Under the pieces are notes generated by a model, which ran no database searches, was not told the origin of the DNA, and worked only from the letters and a program-made list of their open reading frames with translations. The position numbers and the translations under genes were made by a program. From Isochrysis galbana (lineage: Eukaryota > Haptophyta > Isochrysidales > Isochrysidaceae), in the NCBI GenBank assembly GCA_018136815.1, contig CM030940.1, positions 4,261,745 to 4,325,744 of the forward strand: 64,000 nt of DNA, in the 5' to 3' direction. Below, one piece after another: positions 11,292 through 21,345 of the stretch (position 1 is its first letter; every line of letters starts with the position of its first letter).

Positions 11292-12218
11292 ATCTAACTG
11301 AGCATTAGTACCACTACTCTCACTAGCCCGGTACTAACACGACAGCCCTCAGCGCACCTGCCCGTACACCATGGCGCGTGTTGTTGCCACAGATACATAC
11401 ACCTATGCACCCCTCCACATCTCCCCCCTCGCAAGCCCCCGGCTCCCATTCTAACTCCCCACAAGTTAAAATGAGGGAAAACCCATTGAGGCGGACCGGT
11501 CGACGCCGGCCGACTCTCCGGGAAAAAGCACCGGGGGGGGGGGGAGGAACCTCTCGTCAACAAAGAGGAACGGCCCTTCCAGCTCGCGCCGTGAGCGGTC
11601 CTCGAGAAATAAACGACTGCGAGTCGACTAGCCTGCGCCACCTTCAGGATACTCTCCTCGAGCTTGAGCCGCTCCCTTCTCTCTCCCGCCTGTCGCCGGC
11701 CGCCCCCTACCCGTTTGCTACCGCAAACGGGGCCTGTTTCTAACCGCACTCCATCGGGGGGGGTGCAAATCCCCCCCTCTCCCTCTCTCCACTCTCTCCC
11801 TTCGTCGTCCCTGCGGCGCGTCGCCATGCGGCGCGCCCTGGCCTGCTCTCAGGGGCCCTTTGGGGGCTCCCAGGGGGCCAGCAAGGGCAGCTCAGGGGGC
11901 AGTGGAGGCTGGGGCTTAGCCCCTGGCCCCCCCTGCCTCTCCCACGCTCGCCTCGCTGGCCATGGGAGCCGCCCAGAGACACCTGTATGCCTGGCGACCA
12001 GGGACAGAGGGGGAGTCAGCTCGAGGGCAGGCCCAGCGCGGGCGTGGGAGTGCGGCTCGCGGGCCGCGCCCCCGAAGGGTCTGGGCCAGATTGTTGAGTG
12101 CCCTGCCCCTGCCAAAGGGCAGGGGCTGGGGTTGATTGTACGGGCCCACCCCGGGGGGTGTCCGCGATGGTGTGAGGGGGGCGCGAGGCCCCCATTGTCC
12201 CCCACATATAAAAGTAGG
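11292..12218 (-). mobile_element. Non-autonomous element, family B, copy 1, with exact 17-bp TSD
   Basis: GATCTCGATCTCGTCTA at 11275-11291 and 12219-12235 brackets 927 bp; the flanking bases differ, so the duplication is exactly 17 bp. On the minus strand the element begins near CCTACTTTTATATG, continues with GC-rich sequence (GGGGGCCTCGCGCCCCCC) like the copy at 17925-18793, and ends with TTAGTACCGGGCTAGTGAG..., a terminus also found inverted at about 32950-33003. Part of it (about 11480-11600) also matches the family E segment at 21330-21550. No conserved protein is encoded. Confidence 0.72.
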
Positions 12219-12235
12219 TAGATCTCGATCTCGTC

Positions 12236-12730
12236 TAGAACGGGGATAGCACGATAACGGAAGCGAGGGGCAATCTTGCTTGCTGTGCATGATTCGAAGA
12301 GGTGGGCCAGGCTATTGTAGTCGGCCGCGAGCAGTTGTGTGTCATCCGCAAATTGGCTAATCTTAATTTCGGCTCCATTTATTTTTATTAGTATGCCTTC
12401 TATGTCGTCGTCCTCGTTGAGTACTCTCGTGAGGGCTTTCGCCGTCAAGAGGAAGACTAGGGGCGATAGCGGGCAGCCTTGAGGCACTCCACTCGCTACC
12501 TTGAAAGGGCGAAGCTTCATCTGCCTCCGTTGGCTTTTATATACAGGATTGGTTTGGCTTCCGAGTTCGTGGTTCGTGAGGGATCTCGCGTATCTCCGGA
12601 AGCCGGAAGTTCTCTCTGAACTAAAGTTTGTCTAAGACGAGGTGGTAGAAGTCCCAATTGACTCTGTCGAAGGCCTTTTCCCAGTCTAGTAGACTCAGTC
12701 TAGCGCTAATAGGAGCCATGGCTCTGCCCG
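12236..12730 (-). pseudogene. LINE reverse transcriptase relic (palm, with FADD box)
   Basis: On the minus strand the translation reads LLDWEKAFDRVNWDFYHL, then stops and frame changes, then PQGCPLSPLVFLLTAKALT and ISQFADDTQLLAADYNSL. This matches the RT domain of the LINE ORF2 at 42280-46782 (same order and spacing). Several stops break it. It is one piece with the fragment at 13517-13600, separated by the element at 12748-13499, and it ends next to the element at 11292-12218. Confidence 0.85.
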
Positions 12731-12747
12731 GTCTCGGTCTCGTCTAG

Positions 12748-13499
12748 TGATTAACTTCTTAATAGTCTCACCGCACACGCGGCCGTGGACCCTCTACTTT
12801 CTACTCACGCAGCAAACCTTTCTACACCCCCTCTCTCCCGGCCCTTTCCCCCCCGCCATCAGGCGACTCCCCCCGTGCACTACTAGGGGGATAGGGGAAA
12901 AGGGCTTAGATATGGTCGGTGGCCCGCGCCCCCCCCCGGTGATCCGTTCCCCCCTTCCTCCTATGCCTACCGGGCTGGCGGCGTCCTCAGTCCCGACTTC
13001 TCCTGTAAACAGGTGCGGGACTTACATATTTTCCGGTGAGCGGAGCCCTCGCTCCGCCCACCCCCTTCTCCGCGCTCTCTCTCCCCTCTCCTGCAGGCAC
13101 GCGCGATGGCGCGCCTGCGACAGGCCTGCAGCTGCCTCTGGCGACCCCTGGAGGCTCCTGGAGGCCAGCTCAGGGGGCAGAGGAGGCTGGGGCTGGGCCC
13201 TGGTCTCCCCTGCCTCTCCCTCGCTGGCGCTCCTGGGCCTCAGGGGCCCCCACTCTGCACCCGTCTGCCTGTCGAACAGGGGGGGAGGGGGGGTTGGAGC
13301 GATGGGCTGGCCACGAGGGGCCAGGACGCGCGAATCAGGCGAGCCTGTCAGGGAGAGAGTGGGTCAGCAGGGCAGTGGCCTCCTGGCAAGCCATCAGGCA
13401 TGCCAGGAGAGTGGGTGGTTCCTCCCCCATGGCAGGGGAGGAGTGGAGAGAGGGGGGGGCTCGTGCCCCCCCCTGGGCGAACTAAGTATAAACTTAGTT
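12748..13499 (-). mobile_element. Non-autonomous element, family A, copy 2, with exact 17-bp TSD
   Basis: GTCTCGGTCTCGTCTAG at 12731-12747 and 13500-13516 flanks 752 bp. On the minus strand the element begins with the palindrome AACTAAGTTTATACTTAGTT (13480-13499), followed by CGCCCAGGGGGGGGCACGAGC, and ends GACTATTAAGAAGTTAATCA, close to the LINE tail TTAAGAAGATTTTT. It interrupts the RT relic exactly inside the codons for AYLDETE: LINE coding sequence continues on both sides. Its long GC-rich open frames are not conserved between copies. Confidence 0.8.
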
Positions 13500-13516
13500 G
13501 TCTCGGTCTCGTCTAG

Positions 13517-13600
13517 GTATGCGTGTATCAGTTGCAAGAGGTGTGTAGCCTCGTAGCTCCCCCGCGTCTTCCTCGTCGTTGCAATGATCTGCTCCCCTTC
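13517..13600 (-). pseudogene. Upstream part of the LINE RT relic
   Basis: Minus-strand translation gives SYEATHLLQLIHAYLDETET, matching ISEATHLLQLTRAYLDETGD of the LINE at 42280-46782. It joins 12236-12730 across the inserted element. Confidence 0.8.
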
Positions 13601-14267
13601 CGTCCCCCGTCCCAGTGTCCGACGTCTGTGGCCCTCCGCCCAGTGATCCTCCCGCGTGTTACGCCCCCCAGTGTGCCGAGCCATCTGGCGTCCCGCCTGC
13701 TAGCTGCTAGGCCTTCCCCACTTCTAGTCCATACCATACCCACGGTGACCCACGGGCCCGTGCCCGATGTCTCCCCAGCCCTCCTCCTCCTCGCTCCTCG
13801 TCCCCCCCCCCCCCCTATTCATACTTGTTACTTTGGCTGGTTAAGATCCACAGCTCCATCCACACCTCCATCACTGCCAACAACGCCCGTTCCGAGATCA
13901 TAAAATGTGGTTTATGATCTCCGGCTGAGGCTGCCGTTGATTGTGTGATGTTGATGCCAACCTGTGGCCTTGCGCACGGAGGGTGTGTGTGTGGCGGCTG
14001 GACGCTATCATGTACTATGTAATGCGTAGAAATGGAGTCTCCTCGAAATCAAGAGCAACGAATGGAAGTTGACATGGAATAGGCACGCGCTCATATGTAC
14101 GCATGCTCTCCCTAAGAGCTATGCGTGCATACTAAGAGGCCATGCGTGCATGGGCGCATCGAGACGCGTGCTCATGCTCTCACGCTGGCACGTGCATGCA
14201 TGCTCACAACACAGAAATCAGAGAAGCCACCGGTACACTCCATACTGACCGCCGACAATCACGATGA
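13601..14267. other. Unassigned spacer
   Basis: No gene recognised. C-rich to about 13820. 14040-14215 contains repeated short motifs with ATGC/GCATGCAT (Z-DNA-like alternation) and an abundance of CATGC. Confidence 0.4.
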
Positions 14268-15305
14268 TCACAGAGTGGCAGATCTCTCCCGATTTTTCCT
14301 CGCAGCCTTCTTCTCCTTCTTCTTCTCCTTTGCCTGTGCGGCCTCCGCATCCACATCCCTATTGTGACAATTGGCACCAGTAATATCATCACCGCCCCCG
14401 GCCTTCTTGGCCGCCTTAGCTGCCTTCTTGGCCGCCTTGAGCAACGCCTTCGCTTCCTTGAGCTGAGCCATCGCTGGAGATTCAGCGACCACACTTTCTA
14501 TTGTTTTGACATCTTGATGATCCCTCCCCCTCTCGTCTTTCTTCTCCCTCTTCGTCTTTTGAGGTGCATCCGTGCCATTTGCATGGTCCCCGGAAAGCTT
14601 CTTCTTCTTGTCTGTGCCCTTCCTCTCCTTCTTCTCCTTCTTCTCCTCATTCTTCCTGTCCTTCTTGTCCTTCTTCTTGTCCTTCTTCTTATCTTTCTTG
14701 TCCTTTGCCTTGACCTTCTCTTCTATGTCCACAGCATCTTGCCCCATGGGCCTGGGTGCACTGTCATAGACCATCACCTCCATGGTCTCAGAAGAGGGTT
14801 GTGCAGCGGGCGTTGGCGAAGCTTGGGCAGTGGAGATGGCTTCAGATGAGTATTTTGGTTCGGACTCCACTTGTGGTGTGACGGCAAGAGAGCAATGGTC
14901 CTCCTTGGCCTTCTTTGCTAGAGGCGCTGGCACCTTGTCCTCCGCCTCGCGCTTATTGGTGGTTGGCTGCTGCTGCTGCTGCTGCTGTTGGACGGATGCG
15001 GCGGCAGCGGCGGCGGCCGCCGCCTTCTCCCGCTTCCTTCTTGCCTTGAGCCTCGCTGCGGATGGCGGCGCCCTCTCCTCGAGGTGGGCGAGGCAGGCGC
15101 GCAGCCCCGCCTCAATCCTCGGACGCAGCTCGCAGCCAGGCGCGGCGAGGAAGTCGTCGAGGGCATCACGCGCGTCGGCAGCGGTAGCAGCACGCGAGCT
15201 GACGAGCACAAACCCCGCTGCTGGCCGCCCATTCGTCTGCGTCACGTGCAGCCCGGAGCTCCAGCCGCGGGGACGGCGAGTGCTCTCATCGTGGAGAGGG
15301 AACAT
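14268..15305 (-). CDS. Lysine-rich low-complexity protein (probable nuclear/nucleolar)
   Basis: A single open frame of 345 residues from ATG at 15305 to TGA at 14268-14270. Residues 1-100 look folded and contain no family I recognise (FVLVSSRAATAADARDALDD; LRPRIEAGLRACLAHLEERA). Residues 105-135 hold an alanine run and eight glutamines. The C-terminal half is dominated by KDKKDKKKDKK-type runs (about 205-240) and a second Lys/Ala-rich segment (LLKAAKKAAKAAKKAG). Such composition is typical of nucleolar or chromatin-associated proteins, but that is inference. The polyQ tract is encoded by a CAG/CTG run, and the alanine tract by GCC/GCG, so both may vary in length. Upstream (15330-15480) is a C-rich tract like those before other genes here. 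No introns needed. Confidence 0.6.
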   Translation of the reverse strand: MFPLHDESTRRPRGWSSGLHVTQTNGRPAAGFVLVSSRAATAADARDALDDFLAAPGCELRPRIEAGLRACLAHLEERAPPSAARLKARRKREKAAAAAAAAASVQQQQQQQQPTTNKREAEDKVPAPLAKKAKEDHCSLAVTPQVESEPKYSSEAISTAQASPTPAAQPSSETMEVMVYDSAPRPMGQDAVDIEEKVKAKDKKDKKKDKKKDKKDRKNEEKKEKKERKGTDKKKKLSGDHANGTDAPQKTKREKKDERGRDHQDVKTIESVVAESPAMAQLKEAKALLKAAKKAAKAAKKAGGGDDITGANCHNRDVDAEAAQAKEKKKEKKAARKNRERSATL

Positions 15306-15700
15306 CGAGGAGTGCCTCCACCTCTGAAGCCCTCCCCCCCCCCCCCCCCCCCCCTTCCCTCCCCTTCCTTCCCCCTCCCTCCCTCCCTCCCTTTCTCGCG
15401 CTCTCCCTCCCTCCCTCCCTCCCTCCCCCCCCCCCCCGCTCTCTCGCTCCCCCCCCCCCCCCCCCCCCCCCTCTCGCTCTCCTGCTACGCGGCGGACGGA
15501 GCGGGGGCTCTAAGAGGAGGGCGTTTTGATGTAAAGAGTAAACCCAATCTCCTTACGTACACGAGGGGGGCTTGTCAGTGAGAGTTTTCTTGTCTGTGCT
15601 GGTTTAATCCTAGTGCTGCGGGACCCTAGCCCTTCGACGGACACGGAGCCCCTCCCCCGCGATGGGGGTGTGTGCGGTTGGCGCATGGCTCGTCCGGTGT
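15306..15700. repeat. C/CT-rich tract 5' of the lysine-rich gene
   Basis: 15328-15480 is runs of C with CCT and CTCT. It lies directly upstream of the ATG at 15305 (minus strand). No gene in the rest. Confidence 0.6.
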
Positions 15701-15779
15701 ATGTGGTCTAGATATGCTAGCCAACACGAACACGATGCTCTACAAGAATACATGAATACACTATTCACTACCACTGCTA

Positions 15780-15901
15780 GTTATTCACTATTCACTATTC
15801 ACTAGAATACATGTGGTCTAGATATGGTAGAGTGTAGAGTCGCGCCGGCGCGCTGGCGCGCTCCATCTCCATCTCCATCGCAACTGACCATAAAGTTAGT
15901 T
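15780..15901 (-). mobile_element. Truncated hairpin-headed LINE 5' fragment
   Basis: The minus strand from 15901 reads AACTAACTTTATGGTCAGTT (15882-15901), then GCGATGGAGATGGAGATGGA and CGCGCC, paralleling the LINE start at 41490 (hairpin, then GCCATGGAGCGCGCC). Further on only tandem ATTCACTATTCACT-like units (15770-15805) are seen. Interpreted as a 5' end fragment of the same LINE group. Confidence 0.5.
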
Positions 15902-16458
15902 ACGGAGGAGTCCTGAGATCTGAGATGAGGGATGGCGAGACGGAGACGCCGGTCTACCCTCTACCCTCTACAGACCAAAAGCGTTCAATTATCCCCATCC
16001 CTGCAAGCACCTTTCGTTGTCACCTGTCACCTGGAGGTTACTTGAGTCAACTTGACACATCACATGTTGAAACACACACGTGGTCTTACTCCATTCACGC
16101 GATTTGGGCTGTGTGTGTCTAGTGCCCCTGTGTCTGTGTGTCCTGTGCCCCTGTGTGTGTGTCCTGTGCCCCTGTGTGTGTGTGTCCTGTGCCCCTGTGT
16201 GTGTGTGTGTGTGTGTGTGTCCCAAGTGAGCGCACCTGTTGTTTGGTGGTGCTGCCGTTGTAGTCATGGCGAAATGTGGGGGAGGATGGAGCTGGGGACC
16301 TTCGTGGGGAGAGTCGTGGAGTGGATTGGAGGTGTCCACCACCGTGACAGCGCGCCGCGAGAGAGAGGCGAGCGAGCGTCCCGAAGGTTTTGTCATCTAA
16401 CTTGTAAGGCGTCTTCACATTACTCGGTCGTCACGGTCAAATCCTTCTGACGCCGCGT
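15902..16458. repeat. Spacer with GT-rich minisatellite
   Basis: 16112-16220 repeats a unit close to GTGTCCTGTGCCCCTGTGTG four times and then runs into (GT)n. No gene supported. Confidence 0.6.
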
Positions 16459-16743
16459 CTACCCACTTTTGTTCTCTTGTGTATGATGCCACACCTTAGA
16501 CGAGAGGGGTGCACTAGGCCCTAGCAGGGCGTCGAACTCTTCGTTGAAGTAAGGGAAGCTGCGTTTCAGGGAAGGATCCAGTAGCAGAATGGTGTCCGGA
16601 ATGCGGTCGATCTCTCGCTGCCATCGAGCAACGAAGTCAGCCGAGCCATAATTGAGTGCGCATGTGATCTCCAGTGGGATAGCGCAGGCTTTGGATGCCT
16701 TGGAGTCGTGATTCATATCATAATATCGCCACTCATCGTGCAA
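16459..16743 (-). CDS. Hypothetical 94-residue ORF, possibly transposon-derived
   Basis: Open from ATG 16743 to stop at 16459. The composition is protein-like rather than low complexity (ADFVARWQREIDRIPDTILLLDPSLKRSFPYFNEEFDALLG). I recognise no family. No neighbour supports a function, and the flanks are repeats, so a fragment of a mobile element is as likely as a gene. Confidence 0.25.
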   Translation of the reverse strand: MHDEWRYYDMNHDSKASKACAIPLEITCALNYGSADFVARWQREIDRIPDTILLLDPSLKRSFPYFNEEFDALLGPSAPLSSKVWHHTQENKSG

Positions 16744-16988
16744 AGCTTCGAGTTGTGTGTTATGCGCCCGGACGGCGCCGCGCTTTATTTATTTAGGCCC
16801 TGCGCAGAGACAGAGACGACTGCGCATCACATAGGTATCGGTAGACTTGTAGCGGTGCACTCCTAGGCGAGAGAGTGGTTAGGCTGAGGCCCACCCTAGA
16901 TGTGAAAAACAGCGGGTGAGGTCTAGAAAGACATTAAAAGCAGCTGTTTTTGGGAATCGAAAAAAAACAGTCAAAAACAGTGCAAAAA

Positions 16989-17225
16989 ACAGTGGACCTC
17001 TGCATGGAATACATCATGGCGGTCGCGTACGCTGAACCGAATCCCATGGCGCAAGTGCGCCGAGCAGCTGGCAAGCTCTACATAGTGAACCGGCCAAGCG
17101 TCCTCTCACGCATCACGGACCTCGCCATCCAAGATCAGCCGAGCGACATCGTCGCCTGCCAGGAGAATGACGTGGAAGAGGGATGTGAGATAAAGACCAA
17201 GAAGATGAAAACTCAGTCCGCGTAG
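16989..17225 (+). CDS. Hypothetical small ORF
   Basis: The frame containing VDLCMEYIMAVAYAEPNPMAQVRRAAGKLYIVN is open to TAG at 17223-17225 and ends in Lys-rich ETKTKKMKTQ-like sequence. It follows a stretch with several AAAAACAGT units (16905-16990). No family recognised; coding status uncertain. Confidence 0.2.
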   Translation, partial: TVDLCMEYIMAVAYAEPNPMAQVRRAAGKLYIVNRPSVLSRITDLAIQDQPSDIVACQENDVEEGCEIKTKKMKTQSA

Positions 17226-17566
17226 CTAGTCACCGCTTGTTGAGAGAAGCGGGGCGTGGGGGCGTGATTAGCTTTGTGGGGTCCTGAGGCCGCCCACGGG
17301 TCTCACCTCACCGACCAGCGCCTTATCTGGCACTGTCAGAGAGAGCAGGACCGCGAAGGCAGCCTCAACGCGGAGGCTCGTCAGCCACGCGTGGACGGCC
17401 GCGTTGGTGAGCTGGTCCTGGTTCTCGATGCCGAGTTCGAGTGAGGGCGAATCCTGCGAGGGGCGGGTCGGGATGGTCGGGGTGGGGTCTGTGGCAGCCA
17501 GGGTAGCCGCGTGCGCGCGCTTTGAGAAGCTGGGTGGGCTGCGCGGGCAATGATGCCAGTGGGTCA

Positions 17567-17880
17567 GGGGGTGGTCGGACTGTCGGCAGCCCGACACGGC
17601 GCTGCATCGGGCGGGAATCAAATGCCGAATGTAGCTTAGATATAAAGGAACCGATCCCCCCGCGGGCGCGACCGCCCATTCTTTACGGGTAGAGCGTGAG
17701 GGCGCGTGACGGAGGGGGCGAGAGGGGGGGCGAATCGCACCATTTCTTGGCGAAGATTTTCGTAGCGTCAGGTAGCCCCCCCGGGAGGTTTTTTAGTGGG
17801 CATCGCGCCACGGTCAAAAAATGCAGCCCAACCCTTACTAGTCGTTAAAAAGCCCCTGTTTGACCGCCCTACCTCTAACT
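17567..17880 (-). repeat. Dispersed repeat family C, copy 1
   Basis: On the minus strand it begins AGGGCGGTCAAACAG at 17873, then TTGACCGTGGCGCGATGCCC and CGAAAATCTTCGCCAAGAAA, and reaches GATGCAGCGCCGTGTCGGGC near 17595. The whole is homologous to 28260-28560 in the opposite orientation within the window. It has no coding potential that I can support. The 5' terminal 15-mer is shared with family D. Confidence 0.6.
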
Positions 17881-17924
17881 CCAACTCCAACTCAGGGGAT
17901 ACTACAAAGGGCTCTATCAAGAAA

Positions 17925-18793
17925 TAAATAAAACAAACCATGTTATATCCTAGCCAACCCCACTAGCTAATTGGACGCAACTTTTCCGTCCCGGAATCCC
18001 GCCATGCCTGACGAGCCAGGTGTCCGAGTGCTACCGGGGGGAGGGGGCACTCGATATTTGTCCTCCCCCCAGTGCACGCACCGACCCCGCGCACCCCAGC
18101 ACGTCCTCTCCTCGAGTCCACGCTGGGGGAAAACCCCTTTCGGGTAAAAGCAACGCAGGGGGGGGGGGGGCACTCGTGAAAGGGAGCCCAGAAGCGCTAA
18201 TCTGTCTCGCCGAGGCGAGTGGCCGCGGCGAGCCGCGGCCCTTCCCTCCTGGTTTTGGTGCCCCCGTCTTCTCTTACCCAAACGGGGTGAGAAGACACGT
18301 AAACGCCGGAGGGGAGAGCGGAGAGCTGCCACTCCCCCCTCCCCTCCCTCTTCCCTCTTCCTCCTCTCTTCCCTGCGGCTCTGGCCCATGGCGCGCGCCT
18401 GCGGCCCCTCTTCAAGTCCCCAGGAGGCCTGCAGGGGCCTGGGAGCACAGCTCAGGGGGCAGGTGAGGCTGGGGCATGGCCCTGGCCCCTCCTGCCTCTC
18501 CCTCGCTGGCTCTCGAGCCCCTGCCGGTCGACAGGAGCTGGCTGGGGGCTCCTGATCAGGGGGGCCCAGGGGGAGGAGGGGTTGGTCAGAGCGAGAAGCA
18601 GGCCAACGCGGGCCAGGGCGTGCGATCTGTGCCCGACTCTCAGGGAGAGTCTGGGCAGTCTGGGTGAGTCCCCCTACATGCCAAGAGGCAGCGCAGGGGG
18701 GTGGATGGTTCTCGCCCCCCATGAGGGGAGTCGAGAGAGTAGGGGGGGGCGCGAGGCCCCCCTCCATGGCGACCAATCATAAGATTAGTCTGG
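17925..18793 (-). mobile_element. Non-autonomous element, family B, copy 2, with exact 17-bp TSD
   Basis: AGGGCTCTATCAAGAAA at 17908-17924 and 18794-18810 flanks 869 bp. On the minus strand the element starts with the near-palindrome GACTAATCTTATGATTGGTC (18771-18790), immediately followed by GCCATGGAGGGGGGCC, the same hairpin-then-ATGGAG layout as the LINE at 41490. It ends GGTTTGTTTTATTTA (T-rich). An open frame of 269 codons starts at this region (ATG 18776) but is GC-rich and Pro/Arg/Gly-dominated; it may be a relic of ORF1 or simply unselected. Confidence 0.75.
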
Positions 18794-18939
18794 AGGGCTC
18801 TATCAAGAAAGGAGAGATTCGCGCGACGCCGGCCTTGAGGCGGCCCTGGAGGCACAGCCCCAGCCCCTCACACGAATGCGAATGACTCGGCGCGCCTCGA
18901 AGCTCGAAGGACCTCGAAGCTCGAAGGAGCCGTAGTAAC

Positions 18940-19060
18940 CCATCGTCTATCGTCTGCATGCTATATGGATATGAACTTCAAGCCGCCATAGCGAGCATAG
19001 GGGCAGGCAAGAGCGTGGGGCCTGACGCCGAATTCTACTCCATTTTCGAGGCTATTAGTA
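18940..19060 (+). pseudogene. LINE RT fragment (finger region)
   Basis: The plus strand near 18975-19055 translates to AIASIGAGKSVGPDAEFYS, matching AIRSIGLGKSAGPDGLPAEVY of ORF2 at 42280-46782. No further RT follows. Upstream, 18893-18928 has two copies of CCTCGAAGCTCGAAGGA. Confidence 0.65.
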
Positions 19061-19955
19061 TGTGCTATGTGCTATTGTGTATGAGGTGTATAGTAGTATA
19101 AATGTAACCCCTAGGAGCAAACGCCCCCTGATCTCGGGGGCAACATATATGTATGCTGAGGACCAAACGCATGTTTCTCACAGAGACTGTTGTCGAGGAT
19201 GGTCGAGTTGAGAGTGAGGGCTCTAAACCAGGGCAAGGCGAGTGCCGCCGGAATCTCGAGAGAGTAGCGAATTGGCCAATGAATATGAAAAAAGGTCAGT
19301 TGTGCAACCGCACCTCAAATGAGGGAGCTTTGTGGAACATTCCACGTACAACATTGGACAAGGTGAAGCTGATTCAGCAAGCATAATGCATCACAAAGAC
19401 AACGCAAGTGTGCAAGTATTCGGGCGAGAAAGGGGACCATCTATCAGAACATATGAGTTGGGTGCCGCAAGACAAGCGGAATCCATGAGCAATGGGTTTT
19501 GGAAGAGACGGGGTAGTGCTACGATGAGAAAGCGACGTAGATCAGGTGAAGAGTCATTTACAAGACAACCACCTGCATGGGTAAGAATGTGTGTGATCAA
19601 GGGCATCCAGCGTCAAGAAGGACCGGCAGTGCAGGTCATCACGAACTTCCACATGTGTGCGTGTGGACTTCCAGCGAGCGCTCAGTCCTGTTGAGCTTGA
19701 TCTTTTTTGGCTCACGGTAGATGCCGAAAGAAAAAGAGGTCATCATCGCGGCTCACTGCTGGTGTGCCCTCAGTTCAGAGAGCTTGCCCGGGAGTCGGGA
19801 GATGTGGAAGGGTGGGCAAACCTGTCTGCGCGGCTCCCCGACGCCACGTCGCATGGCCAGGGGGCGGGATGTTAAAATAAAAAGGCTGTAGGAGTACTTT
19901 ACCTTGTAAAGCCCATGTTACTCTGACTGATCTCTCATCTCTTAAGAGGCGGCTG

Positions 19956-19977
19956 GAAGCACCTGCAAAGGTGCTTC
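19956..19977. other. 9-bp perfect stem with GCAA tetraloop, followed by T-run
   Basis: GAAGCACCT-GCAA-AGGTGCTTC, then GAGACCCCTTTTTA. The GNRA-type loop and downstream T-run suggest an RNA 3'-end structure or Pol III terminator, but no transcript is identified. Confidence 0.45.
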
Positions 19978-20418
19978 GAGACCCCTTTTTATTCCTAGCA
20001 TATTGGCGGCCCCTTGGAGCCTAGAGGACACCAACATTGAGCTGGAGCCTTGCCATCAATATGGAGGACTAGTCCTATGCAAAAGATGGAGTCGAATCGC
20101 CCGAAATTTGCTCCCATGACGACCTGATCGGTAGCGATGCTGCCGACGAGCCGGCGTCGCACGTCGTTCACAACGTATGCTGCAGGAGATCGAGTCGCAG
20201 TTCACAACTCTCATCAAGATAATACGTGTCGGGGGTATTTATTGATGCTGAGTAATCTAAGCCTTACAAATCATATACAAGAAGAACTGCTCACAAACCC
20301 TTTGGGCCAGAATATTTGATGGGCAAAGCGTTCCCCTTTGAGACAGACAACATACAAGCGAGCGGAGACGAGCACACAACACACGCAAGCATTCAGACTG
20401 CACGTGCGCGCATTCCAG

Positions 20419-20461
20419 TGGACTGCCTGCGCGTCGCCATGGCCAGCGCGCAGGCAGTCCA
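20419..20461. repeat. 15-bp perfect inverted repeat
   Basis: TGGACTGCCTGCGCG (20419-20433) and CGCGCAGGCAGTCCA (20447-20461) pair without mismatch around a 13-nt loop that itself contains GGCCATGGC-like dyad symmetry. Confidence 0.6.
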
Positions 20462-20789
20462 TATGTGTCTAGTCATAATCACTCCCTGATCGGGCGCGCA
20501 GACACAGACAGCCTGCCAAAATTGCTGGCTCGCGCTCGTGCGCTGCGCCGTTGCCGCTGCAGCAGCTAGCCGCCAACACCAGCAGCTACTCGCCCGCCAC
20601 TGTGGCGATCGGAACGTGCCGACCCACAAACAAAAGCAACCAGGCCTGCCAGTTCCCCTTCCCACTGCCTAGATGCTCGCCCATCTGCTCCTGAAAGGTG
20701 AAGCACCTTTCGCGGCGCGCGCATGCAGCGCCGCCCAGGTGACACAAATTGTGACCTAGCTCGCGCTGCGCGTCGAGCTGGGGGCTAGG

Positions 20790-21345
20790 GCCAAGATATG
20801 ATATGCCGCAGAAGCGGCAAGTCGGATCGTCAACGAATCGGTTCGCCGTGGCTATCCTCCTATGTAGGATGTGTTTAAAGTGCATGTAAGAATCCCTTGG
20901 CGTTAGAAAGTTATATTTGTATAGTTGCGATACTTGTTTCCATTTTCCGGAGAGGGCCGGTAGCCGCTTCTCCCACATAACGTGGACTTTTGAGTCTTCG
21001 TTTTCCTCAAGGCGAGGAACGCTTTAGTCAGCGTCTTGACATTTATATCTTCTCCCATGTGTGGCGAGCGCCCTCGCAAGGGCTCTGCCTCCCGAATTTG
21101 CGTAAGGGGAAGGGGTCGCCCCCGCGTTGGATCGGGTGTCCCTATTGACGCTTTCTACGCAGTTAAAATCGCCCGCTAGTATGGTGTGGGGAAGTATTTC
21201 CGGCGCCGCGTGTAGTATTTTGATTTCGTCTCTACGCTTATTTGGTTGGGCACTCAGATATACTGAGGAGAAGGATATTGATATTGTTTCATGTCCGATT
21301 TTAGCTTTAACTACTACCAACCTCCCCGGAATAACTACCGACTTA
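20790..21345 (-). pseudogene. LINE relic with internal deletion (endonuclease joined to C-terminal domain)
   Basis: On the minus strand, 21345-21040 encodes part of the EEP endonuclease (SSVYLSAQPNKRRDEI, ILAGDFNCVESVNRDTRSNAG). It passes directly into 21030-20800, which matches the C-terminal region of the LINE at 61653-64000 (KVSQLYKYNFLTPRDSY-like, HFKHILHRRIATANRF, DPTCRFCGI). The whole RT is missing between them, so the copy is an internally deleted derivative; similarity stops after the CRFCG zinc motif. Confidence 0.8.

Larger units (their letters stand above)
19061..20780. other. Unassigned region with two perfect hairpins
   Basis: No protein family recognised; open frames here are short and unlike each other. 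Hairpins are listed separately (19956-19977, 20419-20461). Confidence 0.4.
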
